NCBI GenBank assembly: GCA_026214975.1
Contig: JAOBSW010000531.1
Location: 57,184-121,183, forward strand
Origin: Gentiana macrophylla
Taxonomy: Eukaryota; Streptophyta; Magnoliopsida; Gentianales; Gentianaceae
Reading direction: 5' to 3'
DNA length: 64,000 nt
Shown here in pieces: positions 47,072 through 58,677 of the stretch. The notes below the pieces were generated by a model. That model was given only the letters and a program-made list of their open reading frames with translations. It had not been told where the DNA came from and did not search any database. The position numbers and the translations under genes were made by a program. Position 1 is the stretch's first letter; the number at the start of each line of letters is the position of its first letter.

Positions 47072-48823
47072 TGTTAGGGGTAATGCCCGAAAGACAATTT
47101 ATGTAATTGTTTTTATTTAATAAATGACAGATTTTATTTCATCTTATCATTTGCTTTGTGCTTATATTTAATACACTGCTGAAAACCCCAAGTCGTATCA
47201 TATGTAGCCATATAACTTAGTGTGTGCCACAAATGAGGATTAAGTTTATGGTGATAGAGTTGAACTATTAGTCCGTGGTGAACTTAATAAAAGTATGAGG
47301 TCTATTGATTAAACCACCATTAATGCGCCCAGAACACTTTATGGTGTGACCGTCTTATCCGGACCCTCGGCATTGGTTGTCTAAGTGGGGCATTTATATA
47401 TGATGGGAGTCATATAGGACTGGACCGATTTAATCTGCATTTCTCATATAATTCCGTGATTGACAAATCTTGTTGAATCACAAGATGATCATATATGGAT
47501 TAACCTTAATCCTAAAGGGATTGCATACTCCTACTGGTTTCAGGATAGGGTTTGATGTGTTCGTTAAGGATCGCTAAGAGGTGCAGTCCGAGTCACTTTC
47601 ACGTTGGCACTATTCTGGAATGAGTGAGAAGTGTGTGTCTCACAGATATAGAATCCATTCCTTCCTACGGGAAGTAGAAAGACAATCCCCTTATTTGTTA
47701 ATCCTAGGAACTGATCGATCCGCGGAGTTTGTATTGGTTATGAACTAATTGATCATAAGTGCGTTAATGGTAAATAAGGATAAGATGTAGTAAGGAAGGT
47801 TTACGGAAATAATCCTGCTTCGTTACGGATAGTCTATGGAGGGTTAGTCTGTATGTAGTGATTATACGAATGGACACTTATCGACTCGACGTTTTGAGAA
47901 TAAGTTATATCTATAATCGATAGAGTTCAGTTTCGGATTTATGGTGGCGTAATTCCGGAATTAATGAATTAAGTAGAAATATTATGTTCGATGAATATTT
48001 TATTTAATTTATTGTAGCTACTGGTTATAGGTCCATCGTCTCCGGATTGGCTCCTAACACGCAAGTGTTTTCTCATTTTATGGAACCTCGAGAATAAATT
48101 AAATAGTTGGTCTATTTAATGGATATGCAATATTATTTATTTGGTAAATAATATATAAAATAGAAAAGACATTTTCTATTAAAACTAATGGCTATGTGGC
48201 GCCATATTTAGTGATAAGTTAGGAAAAGAAATTTTTCTAGATTATGTCACATGTGTAATTAATTAATTATCTATTTATTGGATAATTAATGGAAAAATAA
48301 GAGATTATTTTTTAGGAATTATCTCTTATCTTTTGGCAAATATCTTTTCCTTGTGGGAATAGGTAAAAGTGGTGTGAAAAATATAACTCTCTTGGCTAGT
48401 TAATTTTTTTATATAAAGAGAGTTCCTCCTAGCACAATACACACATATAATTTGCGCCACACTTGAAAAAAATTAGAGAAAAATTAGTTTCTTTTTCTAG
48501 TCATTAAGGGAAGAAAAACCTAGTGCATATTCGAGGAGGTTCTACGGCGAGGATCGACGCCCACCAGTCATCGCTAGTAGATACAATCCGCAAGACTGCG
48601 GCTTCTCCATCTGTCGATTTACTATTCCTCTTAAATAAGGTAAATCTTCAACCTTCTCATAGTTGCATTAATTATTTATGTGAATCAAATCGTGGTAAAA
48701 TCGAATGCGAATTTATTCGTAGCTTCCGCTGTGCAAGATCGAGTGTCTCGATCGGTGCTGTGAATCAGATATGACGATCCAATTATGGATCGGATCCGGA
48801 TTTGGGTTTCTGTATATCCAACA
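47072..48823 (+). repeat. 5' LTR of right-hand copia element
   Basis: A 1752-bp LTR from TGTTAGGGGTAATGCCC to TATATCCAACA. A TATA-like TTTTTTATATAAAGAG is near 48410. Short frames inside are not coding. Confidence 0.8.
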
Positions 48824-48825
48824 TG

Positions 48826-48837
48826 TGGTAGCAAAGC
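48826..48837 (+). other. Primer binding site, degenerate
   Basis: TGGTAGCAAAGC, followed by CAGG, lies two bases after the LTR end. It looks like a mutated TGGTATCAGAGC (initiator tRNA-Met). Confidence 0.6.
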
Positions 48838-49115
48838 CAGGTTAAAGCGATTTTTCGATCTTGATTGCATAATTAATTAATAAGGAGTGGAATAGAATAA
48901 AATTGCATCTTTTGATTTAATTTATGCGATTGAATGTTTTGGTTGACGAGATGGATTGGTGTTGTTATCTGTTTACCGTTAGATCTATTGTAAACCCGTT
49001 TTTTTGGTATAGGACATCATGCAATTTATTTTTTGCAATTTTAATTTTCTACAATTTTTTTTATTTCGGCCGAAGGCCTATTTAATTAATTCGGACGAAG
49101 ACTCTGAAGAATAAA

Positions 49116-49181
49116 AGCCGCAGCACAGTGGTCAAGTCACAGGTTCAATTGTGCGCAGACCGAGTTTGAATCCCCTTGGCT
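49116..49181 (+). other. tRNA-like / SINE-head remnant
   Basis: Box-A-like GTGGTCAAGTC and box-B-like GAGTTTGAATCCC occur at tRNA spacing; the ends AGCC and GGCT could pair as an acceptor stem. The cloverleaf is imperfect, so this is a pseudo-tRNA or a SINE head, not a working tRNA gene. Confidence 0.45.
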
Positions 49182-49317
49182 GTATAAAATTTTGAAATTT
49201 TTTTCTTTCCTGTTCGGAAATCCTTTTTTTTTGTGTTCGAAAAAAAAAAATTTCTTTAACGATAAAAAAAAACGAAAGAAAAAAAAATTATTACGACCGG
49301 AAAAAATAAATCGAAAG

Positions 49318-49378
49318 GAATCGAACTCAGGTGGTGATGAAGGAAGTAGGATCTTCAACCAACTCAGCTAGAAGGACT
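49318..49378 (-). other. tRNA-like / SINE-head remnant, opposite strand
   Basis: On the minus strand TAGCTGAGTTGGTTGAAG is a good box A and GAGTTCGATTCC a good box B. Spacing fits a tRNA-derived promoter. It faces the plus-strand copy at 49116. Confidence 0.5.
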
Positions 49379-50687
49379 TTTATTAAAGATCTGGACCAGA
49401 AAATTATATACCAAGCAGCGGTCCGCTGCGGTTCATTAAAGATTAGAACTTTTATGAACGTGGGGTTTATTTATTTAATTTATAGATTAGATACTGAAGT
49501 GCCGATAAATGGTCCATCTCATTGGGTTTATTTTTCACATTTATTTTCTTGTATGACTATTTATGTGATATAACCATGACATGCATCATATTCATGAATT
49601 CCACTTCTAGCATATGCATACATGTAGATACTTAATATTGACATTAATTGGACATGTATGAAAACGATAATTAATTTAGATTCAAAGTAAATTAAATTAA
49701 TTAAAGGAAACGGAATTTTATCGAGATATAAAATTCTCATTATAAACTTAATTTGGGATTGTGAATCCTTCGGGATTTGGGTTATGTAGTGTCTACATAA
49801 ATTAGAATTTTGATAATCAAAAATTGGGAAATCATGAAAAATTGGGCACCAACTAGACGGTATTTGGAACCGATAAGTTAGTGGTTATTTTTTCTTGATT
49901 TATTGTTTTTTGATTTATTGGGAAAATTCTACAATCCTAAAACTTTTATCGTGACAAATTAGGATAATGAAATTCTTTGTGAATTTTATTTGTGTAGTGT
50001 CTATTTTAATCCATAAAATTGGAGGATCGCGGATATAGTGACAGTAGATAGACGGTATTTGGAACCGATGAACTAGTGGGAGGATTAAAATTAAATATTC
50101 ATGATCTATTGTTTTTTGGATGGTTAGAAAATTCTAAAATCCTAAAAGAGACTACCTAGTTTTCAAAATAACGAGTGGGAGCGGGGAAGGTGACAACCGA
50201 CCCCTCGGCCTCTACTGTTAACACAAGCACCATGAGAGAACGGTGGCACCTCGTGCCGCTTTGATTTCAGCCCCCTTCGGATGGCCTTCACCGCTATCAA
50301 AATTCAAGGCTTGGTTTCCGAAATGATAGGATTTTGAGTACTCGTCGGGTCACTGACCTACCCTTCGGCGGCATACTCGGGATCTACTTAAGAAAATGAA
50401 ACAGTAGGTCACACTCTAAAGGGTATTTTCAGAAATTTCTTGGCTGAAAAAGGAAGGTAATCAACAATCAAATCGGGATGTATGATTCTCACTTAATTGT
50501 TGAGAGAGATTGTCTCAATTTAATCGTCACCTTTTTGACCTACCCGTCGGTGACACTGAGGTATGAGATTAAATCCTTGGAATGGTAGGATAAACTGCAT
50601 GCATAACATCACGTTTATTATTCATAAAATCATTACTAGTTGTGGTGTATGATTTGATTTATTTCTGTCATTTTATTCTACAGCATA

Positions 50688-51708
50688 ATGTCTTATCAAG
50701 TAACTAATCTGCTGAATGAAAATTTGACCGGTAACAACTTTAACAAGTGGAAAAGTAACATGAACGTTGTGCTCATCTTCGAAAATGTCAAGTTTGTCCT
50801 GTCTGAGGCTTTTCCGCCGAATCCTCCTATGAACGCCTCACGAGCTATACGTGATGACCATAAGCGATGGGTAGAGGCGGACAATAAGGCTCGTGGCATC
50901 ATGCTGGCCTCCATGTCGGAGATCATAAGGACCAAGCATGAGAACATAGAGAGTGCGAGAAATCATGGACTCTCTTATTTCCATGTTTGGTGCCCCATCC
51001 GATCAATCAAGACATGAGGCAGTCAAGTTGGCCATAAATGCCAAAATGAGGAAAGGTCAGTCGGTAACTGGTCATGTGATGAACATGATTAACTACTTTG
51101 ATGATGCTGAGATTCATGGCTCTAGATTTGACGTTGCAACTCAAGTGAGTGTGATCTTAGAATCACTTACACCTGATTTCCTCAAGTTCAAGAGTAACTA
51201 TGTCATGAACAAACTCAAATTTGATCTGACTCAGTTGATTAATGAACTGCAAGTGTTAGAAGCTATCTCCTCTGGGAGAAGCCGAGAAGGGGAAGTAAAA
51301 GTAAAAGCTGAGGGCCACATTGCTGAGGCTAAGGCATCGAGCTCTGGAGTCAAGAATAAGCCTAAGGCAAAGCAAGCAAAATAGCTAAAACGTGAAGAAA
51401 ATTGTGCAAAGCCAATGAAGAAGAAGGCTAAAAAGGCAACTTCCAAGCCCAAGGGGAAATGTTTCCACTGCTATGAGGTAGGACATTGGAGGCGCCATTG
51501 TCCAGCATACCTCAAAGAGGCTAAGGAAGGAAAAGGCCTTGAGAACAAGGGCAAGGATAAGACAGGTAATTCTGAATTACTAGTCTTGGAATCTTATACA
51601 GTGGCTAAAGATGTATCAACTTGGATACTAGATTCTGGAGCTACTAACCATGTTTGTTCTTCTTCAGATCCTTAGTTCGTACATGGAGCTGGAGGACGGC
51701 ACGCAGTC
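50688..51708 (+). pseudogene. Copia gag and start of protease, interrupted
   Basis: Piece 50688-51017 (MSYQVTNLLNENLTGNNF) and piece 50953-51384 (ISMFGAPSDQSRHEAV, YFDDAEIHGSRFD) together resemble copia gag (UBN2 family) with one frameshift near 50950. An in-frame TAG at 51382 precedes the zinc knuckle CFHCYEVGHWRRHC (51450-51500). Protease begins with WILDSGATNHVCS (51620-51660). The frame is cut at 51708 by the SIRE-like element and continues at 63467. Confidence 0.85.
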
Positions 51709-53261
51709 TGTTGGAAATAAAATTTATGTTTTGATGATAATTCATCATAATTATTCAAAGTATTATTTTAACCTCATTGATGAAGTGCTGAAGCTAGCTG
51801 TTATAGTGAAAAGCTAAAAGATGTCTAGAACTGAATGTTTAGGTTTTACTAGAGTCTGATATTTGTATAGGTTACATCAGACAAGCACTGTAATTGTTAG
51901 TGTGTCGTAAAAGCGGCGGAAATCATTCTCAAATCTGGAAATCATCAAGATAAACAAAGCGACTCGAATACACCTAGATGAAACCGAAGAAGATAAGTTA
52001 TTTGAGGACACAGACTCAGTTGGCTTATCTGGAAATTGAAGAACTGAGGGTCACAGACTTAGTTATTGAAGATCGAAGAACTGAGGGTTCAAACTCAGTT
52101 ATGAAGACTACGTCGAGAGATCAGAAAGTTAGACTTCAGGGCAAGATTGTGGTGACCTGAACTGACTTTATGGATCTTGTATGAAGACCTAAGAATCATA
52201 AGGACAATGAATTCTTAGATGATAATGAGTCATGGTGTACTCTGATTAAATCAATTATAATCAGATGAAAAATTGGAGTACTAATATTTGAAGAAGAGTA
52301 AAATCTTAGTTAATGCTCCAAGTCAGTCAAGAGACTGACAAGTGATAAACTCAGTATAAAACTGATAAGGATACTCAGTTTTATAAGTCAGTCATCCGAT
52401 AAACTGATAAGTACAGTCGAACGTTGTAAAGGAAGCAATTTCATTGGATGAAATACTGACACAACAGAACGGTCAGAAAGGTTTAGACTGTGAAGAAAAC
52501 CGGGAAGGTTTAAACTGTGAATCATACACTTTGAAGAACCACAAACAAGAATCAATTTATTGATTCTCAACCCAACTTTGATTCTACATCAAAGGTTTAG
52601 ACTGTGAAGCAAACCGGGAAGGCTTTGTCAAGGACAGTTGTGACAAGCAATCAGGCGATCGTGTTTGTGGTGGTAGCCGGTGAAGAGGCAATTCAACCTC
52701 TAAGGACCAGTGTTCAAGCAATTGAAGAACAACAATTCTACTGTTTCTACAAACTGTTTAGATAGTGAAGCTAGGGATTAGCCAAGGACTATTGTTTAGG
52801 ACTTTTGTAACAGATTCACCTCAAGAAGTTCTAGTGGAATTTTCCTCCGCACCACAGGGGAAGAGAGGACGTACATGATTACACCACCTGGAACCTCTAT
52901 AATATTTGTCTTATTTACTTTACGCATTTATTTATTTACTCAGCATCTACTTACAACATTTTGATAATTGATTGTTATACACTTCACTGTTCACAAACTG
53001 ACATTCATCAGAATTCAGTTTACTACACTCGATTTTCATAAAAGAACAACAAGATCAAGAAAAAGGCTAGAATTATATCCATTTGCCGGTTGACTCAATT
53101 TTGATTAAGTCGGGTTTGACTTAAACTCACTCGATCAGCTTAACTCCACACAAGTTTCCAACTGGACCGTAACTTGTTTAAAATCCAGCTTTGGGAAAGT
53201 TTTTAGTGACAAGTTTATTCACCCCCTCTAAACTTGTGTTAGTCTTTCCAAAGGACAAACA
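51709..53261 (+). repeat. 5' LTR of SIRE-like element
   Basis: It starts TGTTGGAAATAAAATTTATG and ends near AGGACAAACA (1553 bp). It lacks about 190 bp present in the 3' LTR around 62480-62740. Confidence 0.8.
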
Positions 53262-53263
53262 AT

Positions 53264-53275
53264 TGGTATCGGAGC
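53264..53275 (+). other. Primer binding site, initiator tRNA-Met
   Basis: TGGTATCGGAGC, one change from the standard TGGTATCAGAGC, directly after the LTR. Confidence 0.85.
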
Positions 53276-53378
53276 AGTGTTTCTTTGACAAGATATCATT
53301 TGCTCCATATCTCCTCTAGTTGTTCTCATTTGAAAGCTCAGTTCCAGTTAATTTACTATCAGTTTTCACTCACTCACA

Positions 53379-54875
53379 ATGGATAAAAATCAATATGCGA
53401 GACAGATGCTCATGTGCAACATGGCCAGATTTGACGAATATAAATGTCATATGCAGGCTTTTCTAGCAGCTACTCATGATGAAATGATGGATGTACTCAC
53501 TGATGGACCAATTCAGATCACTCACATGCAACCGTTGATGGACAACAAGTTCGAAAGGCGGCCCAAATCGAATGGACTAGTGATGATCACAAGCTTAAAC
53601 AATCTCAATAATGTTGCTATGGATTTTATCCTCGAACTCTTGAGTGACAACATGTACTTAAAGGTGAAAGAATGCACAAGCGCCAAGGAAATGTGGGACA
53701 AGCGCAACTTGTTTGTGAAGGAACAGATTCAATTAAAGAAAATAAAATCTCTGTTGCAAAACAAAAGTTTGAGAATTTCAAGATGAAATCTGGAGAAACA
53801 ATTGATCAAATGGAAACAAGATTCGATTGCTATCATGGATGAATTAGATCTACTCAAGAGTGAGTATTCTAAGAAAGTTATCAATACAATAATTTTGAAG
53901 GCATTACCAATGTGCTGGAAAATGAAAGTCACCGCTATGGAAGAATCTAGAAGACTTGACATAGAGGATTCATTCAAAATTTTCTCAGACCTGAAAGCTT
54001 ATGAATTCAGTGAAGATTTTACAAGTACAGCTGCAATAATCAAAGCTCTGGAGGAACCAAAGACCACATCACTTGCAGCAGCATCAAATGACATTCAAGA
54101 AAACTCATCAAGCAATCTTCATGAATTGGATGAGATGGAAGAACAGATGGCTCTAATGTTGAACAGAATTCGGCGAATGAAGAGTGGACACCCAGTCACT
54201 CAAAAGTTCAACAAGAGGACTCCTGAGAAAAGAAAAGATGATGAATATCTCTATTTCAACTACAAGAAACCCGGACATTATAAAGCTGAATGTCCAGAAC
54301 TGATCAAGAAGACGCCACCAAGAAGAGTTGGTAGAAGAGCACTCCTTGCTGGAGATGAGTCAGATTATGAAGCTGGTACTGAAAAACTATCAGATGACAC
54401 AACTTTAATGGCACACATGGAAGATCCAAATGAGATATGTGAATCTAATTCTAAATATTCCTCAGCTCAAATTTCCATGCAAAATGCGTGTTCTTCGACT
54501 GCTGACTCCAATCCAAAAAATCTAGAATTAGAAGAAACTCTTGATGAATTGATGAATCAGCTGGTAACTATTCAAGCTGGTTATGAATCAATTAAAGCTG
54601 AAAAAGAGAATCTAATTCTTGAAGTTGAAAGATTGAAGTCCGAACTCAAAATGTTGAAACCGACTAAAATCGATAAAGAAAAGATTCAAAGATCACCATC
54701 ACCCTCGAAGAACAAAGAAGCTGAATCATTTGCTCAATCAAGTTCGATTCTTTGGATTCAAATCAGAAAACAATATGGAGACAAAACTGGTTTAGAGTTG
54801 ATACACGACAATCATCTAAGAATGGAACCGAAGAAAGCCGCCAAACCTAGTACCAAAGCGGTATTAAGTTTGTAG
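53379..54875 (+). pseudogene. SIRE gag with altered zinc knuckle
   Basis: Piece 53379-53786 begins MDKNQYARQMLMCNMARFDE; piece 53802-54875 (357 residues) continues with LKSEYSKKVINTIILKALP and a coiled-coil-like C-terminal part (NQLVTIQAGYESIKAEKENL). The zinc knuckle near 54250-54300 reads YFNYKKPGHYKAEC: the first two Cys of the usual CX2CX4HX4C are both Tyr (TAT at 54252, TAC at 54261), so zinc binding should be lost. A shift lies near 53790. Confidence 0.8.
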
Positions 54876-55838
54876 TTGAACAACTTCCTCAAACGAGAAA
54901 ATTGCTAAACCAAGAAAGCCGTTATCACATAGGATAAATCGGTTTTCAAAAAACAACTAGATTTACCAACAAAGGTAAACCAAATGGTAAATCAGTTGTA
55001 TCTCAAGAAAACCGAATTGGGAAATCAACTACGAGGTCCACAAAAACCAATCAAGTCAAGAACCAGAAAAATTACAATCAAACTAAATCCAAGAATGTCA
55101 ATCATTCAAAGATTCACACATTTAGGGGGAAAGGAAGATTATATCCCACTGATGATGATTGGAATTTTACTGTATCTACTAATAAAACTGATAATAGCAA
55201 TCATTCCAGACAGAAAACTTATCACAAGTTTCAGTCCAAACCTCAGCAGAGAGCTAATCTCAGTTCTCAGAAAAAGTCTCGATGCAAGGTCGGTGCACCT
55301 CAAAGACAAAAGGAATGATGGTTATTATTCAAGTTTCAATAGAAAGCATGATGGAAACAAATTTCAGCCTAAAAGATTCGAGAGAGGTCATATAAATAAG
55401 ACACAATCCAAACATAGACACTATGGGAGTGTGGCTTACATATATGAAAACAAGTGCAACAATATCTGAAGAATACCTAAAAGATATATCCCCAGAGAGT
55501 TGTAATTGACAATCGATTCTCTATGGACCCAAACTGAGTTGGGTACCTAAAACTATTTAATCTTTATTGCAGGATATATGGTACTTTGACAAAGTGGTTG
55601 CTCTGAGCACATGACAAAGAGTAAAGACAAACTGGATACACCAAAGGATATGGTACCTTAATCAGAATGGTCTTACAATCAAGAATGTATCTTATGTAGA
55701 AGGATTACACTACAATCTACTCAAAGACTGAGTCAATTACGTGACATGGGATACAAAGTTACTTTTGACAAAGAATTATGTGTTGTCGTAAAATGAATCA
55801 CTTATCAAGTTGTTTTAGACGGAAGAAGAAAAGAAAAT
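54876..55838 (+). pseudogene. SIRE gag tail and protease remnant
   Basis: A Lys/Arg-rich region (54984-55469) with several shifts. Around 55575-55620, WYFD and SGCSEHMTK give the protease active-site motif, split by two extra bases (GACAAAGTGG). Further on, DMGYKVTFDKELC fits the post-protease region. Confidence 0.7.
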
Positions 55839-57118
55839 ATGTATATAGTAGATTGGACAACTGCCGTTGCTGAAACTTGTTTGCTTGTGCACACCAAATC
55901 AAAAATCAGTTGGCTATGGCACAAGAAACTGAGTCATCTTAACTTTGATGACATCAACACACTTGTTAAGAAACAGTTAGTCATTGGACTACGGAAATAT
56001 CATATAAGAAGGACAGCTTATGTGATGCTTGTCAACAAGGAAAGCAAACAAAAGCAAGTTTCAAGACCAAGTCTCAGCATTCAACAACCAGACATCTGGA
56101 GTTATTACACATGGATTTATTTGGCCCTATTACACCAATAAGTATCAGCGGAAAGAAGTATACATTGGTGGTAGTAGATGGTTTTTCAAGGTACACTTAG
56201 ATTATATTCTTAACCAAGAAAAGTGAAACCAAGCAAAGACTTACAGAACTACTCAAGAGACTTGAATCGAGAAAGGAGTACCTGGTTTGTGAAAATAAGA
56301 TCGAGATAAAGGAACCGAATTCTCAACAAAGTTGTAATTATTGAATATTGTGAAGAAAATGGTGTCTTACACCAACTTGTCGCCACAGAATACCTCAACG
56401 AGAATGGTGTAGCTGAAAGAAGAAACAGAACACTCAAAGAAGCAGGGAGGACTATGATCTGTGAAGCAAAACTACCTGAAAGATATTGGGCAGAAGCAGT
56501 TAACACAACTTGTTATACACAGAACAGAGCTCTCATGAACAAAAGACATGAGAAGACCCCTTATGAAATTTGGAATGGAAGAAAACCAAATGTCTCATAC
56601 TTTCATGCTTTTGGAAACAAATGTTTCATACACAACAATGAGAAAGATCAACTTCATGTTTTTCAGCCCAAAGCTGATGAAGGAATCTTTCTAGGATACT
56701 CAAATGTCAGCAAATCTTTTAGAGTACTAAACAAAAGGACACTCAAGCATGAAGAATCAATTCACGTGGTATTTGACGAACCAAACTTCCCTGGTGAAAC
56801 AACTGAAGACAGACCAAAACCAGTTTCTCAGTCTCAGTTACCAATCTTACCAGAACCAGTTTTTGTTGACATTGGGAGACTACAAATTTCAGAATGTTCA
56901 AATCCAGATCAGTCTCAGGTTCCAACTACTCAACAAACCACACCGAACTACATGTTCCCGATCCAACCGAAGAAACTCAAGAACCAGTTCTTGAAGAACC
57001 ATCCGAACAAGATATAATTTCTTTGATGCGCATAACACCACGATCAATGGATGAGAGATCACCCCAAGAACAAGTAATTGGTGATACTCAAGTGGAGTTC
57101 GAACAAGACATCAACTAG
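55839..57118 (+). pseudogene. SIRE integrase, frameshifted
   Basis: Pieces: pre-integrase linker WLWHKKLSHLNFDDINTL (near 55915); first Asp in TLVVVDGFSRY (near 56165); second Asp region around 56295 broken by an extra base (GATCGAGATAAAGG); Glu in NENGVAERRNRTLKEAGR (near 56400-56450). The open piece 56454-57017 continues with YWAEAVNTTCYTQNRAL, FGNKCFIHNN, GIFLGYSNVSKSFRVLN. It would catalyse cDNA insertion if intact. Confidence 0.85.
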
Positions 57119-58677
57119 ATGCAATGATTGCATGTTTTCTATCACAATCCGAACCCAAAGAAATAGAAGAAGCTTTGAAAGATCCAGATTGGATATTGGC
57201 AATGCAAGATGAATCGAATGAGTTCGAAGAAATCAAGTATGGGAATTGGTAGAAAGACCAGTTCATGTCAATATCATAGAACCAAATGGGTTTTCGTAAA
57301 CAAACTTGATGAAGATGGGAATCTTATCATAAACAAAGCTAGACTTGTAGCTAAAGGATACTCTCGCTGAAGGCATAGACTTTGATGAAACCTATGCACC
57401 AGTTACAAGATTAGAAGCAATCGACTATTTCTTGCCTTCATACTTCATAAGAAATTCAAGGTTTACCGAGATGGATGTTAAAAGCGCATTTTTAAATGGA
57501 ATTCTTGAAGAAGAAGTATATGTTCAACAACCACCTGGATTTGAAATCAAAGATCAAGCCGATAAAGTTTTGAGACTAAGGAAAGCTCTTTATGGATTAA
57601 AACAAGCACCAAGAGCTTGGTATGAAACTTTGTCTCGTTTACAGTAGATAATGGATTTATCAAAGGACTATTGACAAAACCTTGTTCGGAATGAAAATGG
57701 TGAAAAATACTCTACTTGTTCAAATTTATGTTGATGACATCATCTTTGGATCGGAAGATGAACAATTATGTGAGAAATTTGCAAGTTTGTTGAAAAGAAA
57801 ATTCCAAATGAGGTATGATGGGAGAATTGAATTACTTCCAGATTACAAGTTAAACAATTAGATGATGGAATTTTCATTCACCAAACCAAGTATACAAGAG
57901 AACTTATCAAAAAGTTTGGCATGGAAAAATCAACTGGAATTTCTACACCAATGGGGACCAACATCGATTAGATGAAAATAAAGAAGGCAAAGATGTTGAT
58001 CAAACACTTTCTGAGAAGAATGATTGGAAGCTTACTCTATCTTATGCCAAAGTAGGCCGATATATCATTTATCGGTGTATGTGCAAGATTTCATCAAACC
58101 AAAAGAAAGTCATCTCACAATTGTTAAAATAACATTGAAATATCTCGAAAAAGACACAGATGGAGTTGGAATTTAGTATTCAAAAGAAGGAGAATTCAAG
58201 CTAATATCTTATTGGACTCAGATTATCTTTGGATGCAAAGTGATGAAAAAGCACATCAGAGCACATGTCAATTACTAGAAATAAACTTGTGTCATAGTTT
58301 AGCAAAAGCAAAACTCAATCTCAACTTCTACAGCTGAAGCTGAATACATAGCAGCTGGAAGTTGTTATGCTCAAGTTTTATGGATCAGACAGCAATTAAG
58401 AAATTATGGGATAGAAGAAGGAATGATTCCCATAATGTGTGATAACACAAGTGCAATTGCAATCACTGATAATCCAGTTTTACACTCAAGGACAAAGCAC
58501 ATTGATGTGCGTCACCACTTCATAAGAGATCATGCAGAGAAAAAGGACATTACAGTTCTTTATGTACCTACTGAAGATCAGTTGGCACATATATTTACAA
58601 AGCCATTGGACAAAGACAGATTTGCCAAACTAAGAACTGAATTGGGGATATCAAAGTTAGTTGAAATCAGTTAAGCC
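57119..58677 (+). pseudogene. SIRE reverse transcriptase and RNase H, frameshifted
   Basis: DMKSAFLNG-type motif appears as MDVKSAFLNGILEEEVYVQQ in piece 57432-57647, followed by LYGLKQAPRAWYETL. The catalytic box is IYVDDIIFGS at about 57725-57755. RNase H ends in the piece 58423-58674 (CDNTSAIAITDNPVLHSRTK, HFIRDHAEKKDI, QLAHIFTKPLDKDRF). Several small indels break it, for example TCTCGCTGAAGGC near 57362 where other copies of this motif family have Gln-Ala. Confidence 0.85.

Larger units (their letters stand above)
48838..50687 (+). other. Copia leader with tRNA-like inserts
   Basis: Long untranslated leader before gag. It includes two tRNA-like segments (49116-49181 on the plus strand and 49318-49378 on the minus strand) and poly-T/poly-A runs between them. 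No reading frame of note. Confidence 0.55.

Noticed and set aside
48523..48774. 83-residue frame just before the primer site
   Set aside because: Lies in the LTR end of the right-hand copia element; no recognisable domain and the wrong place for a gene.
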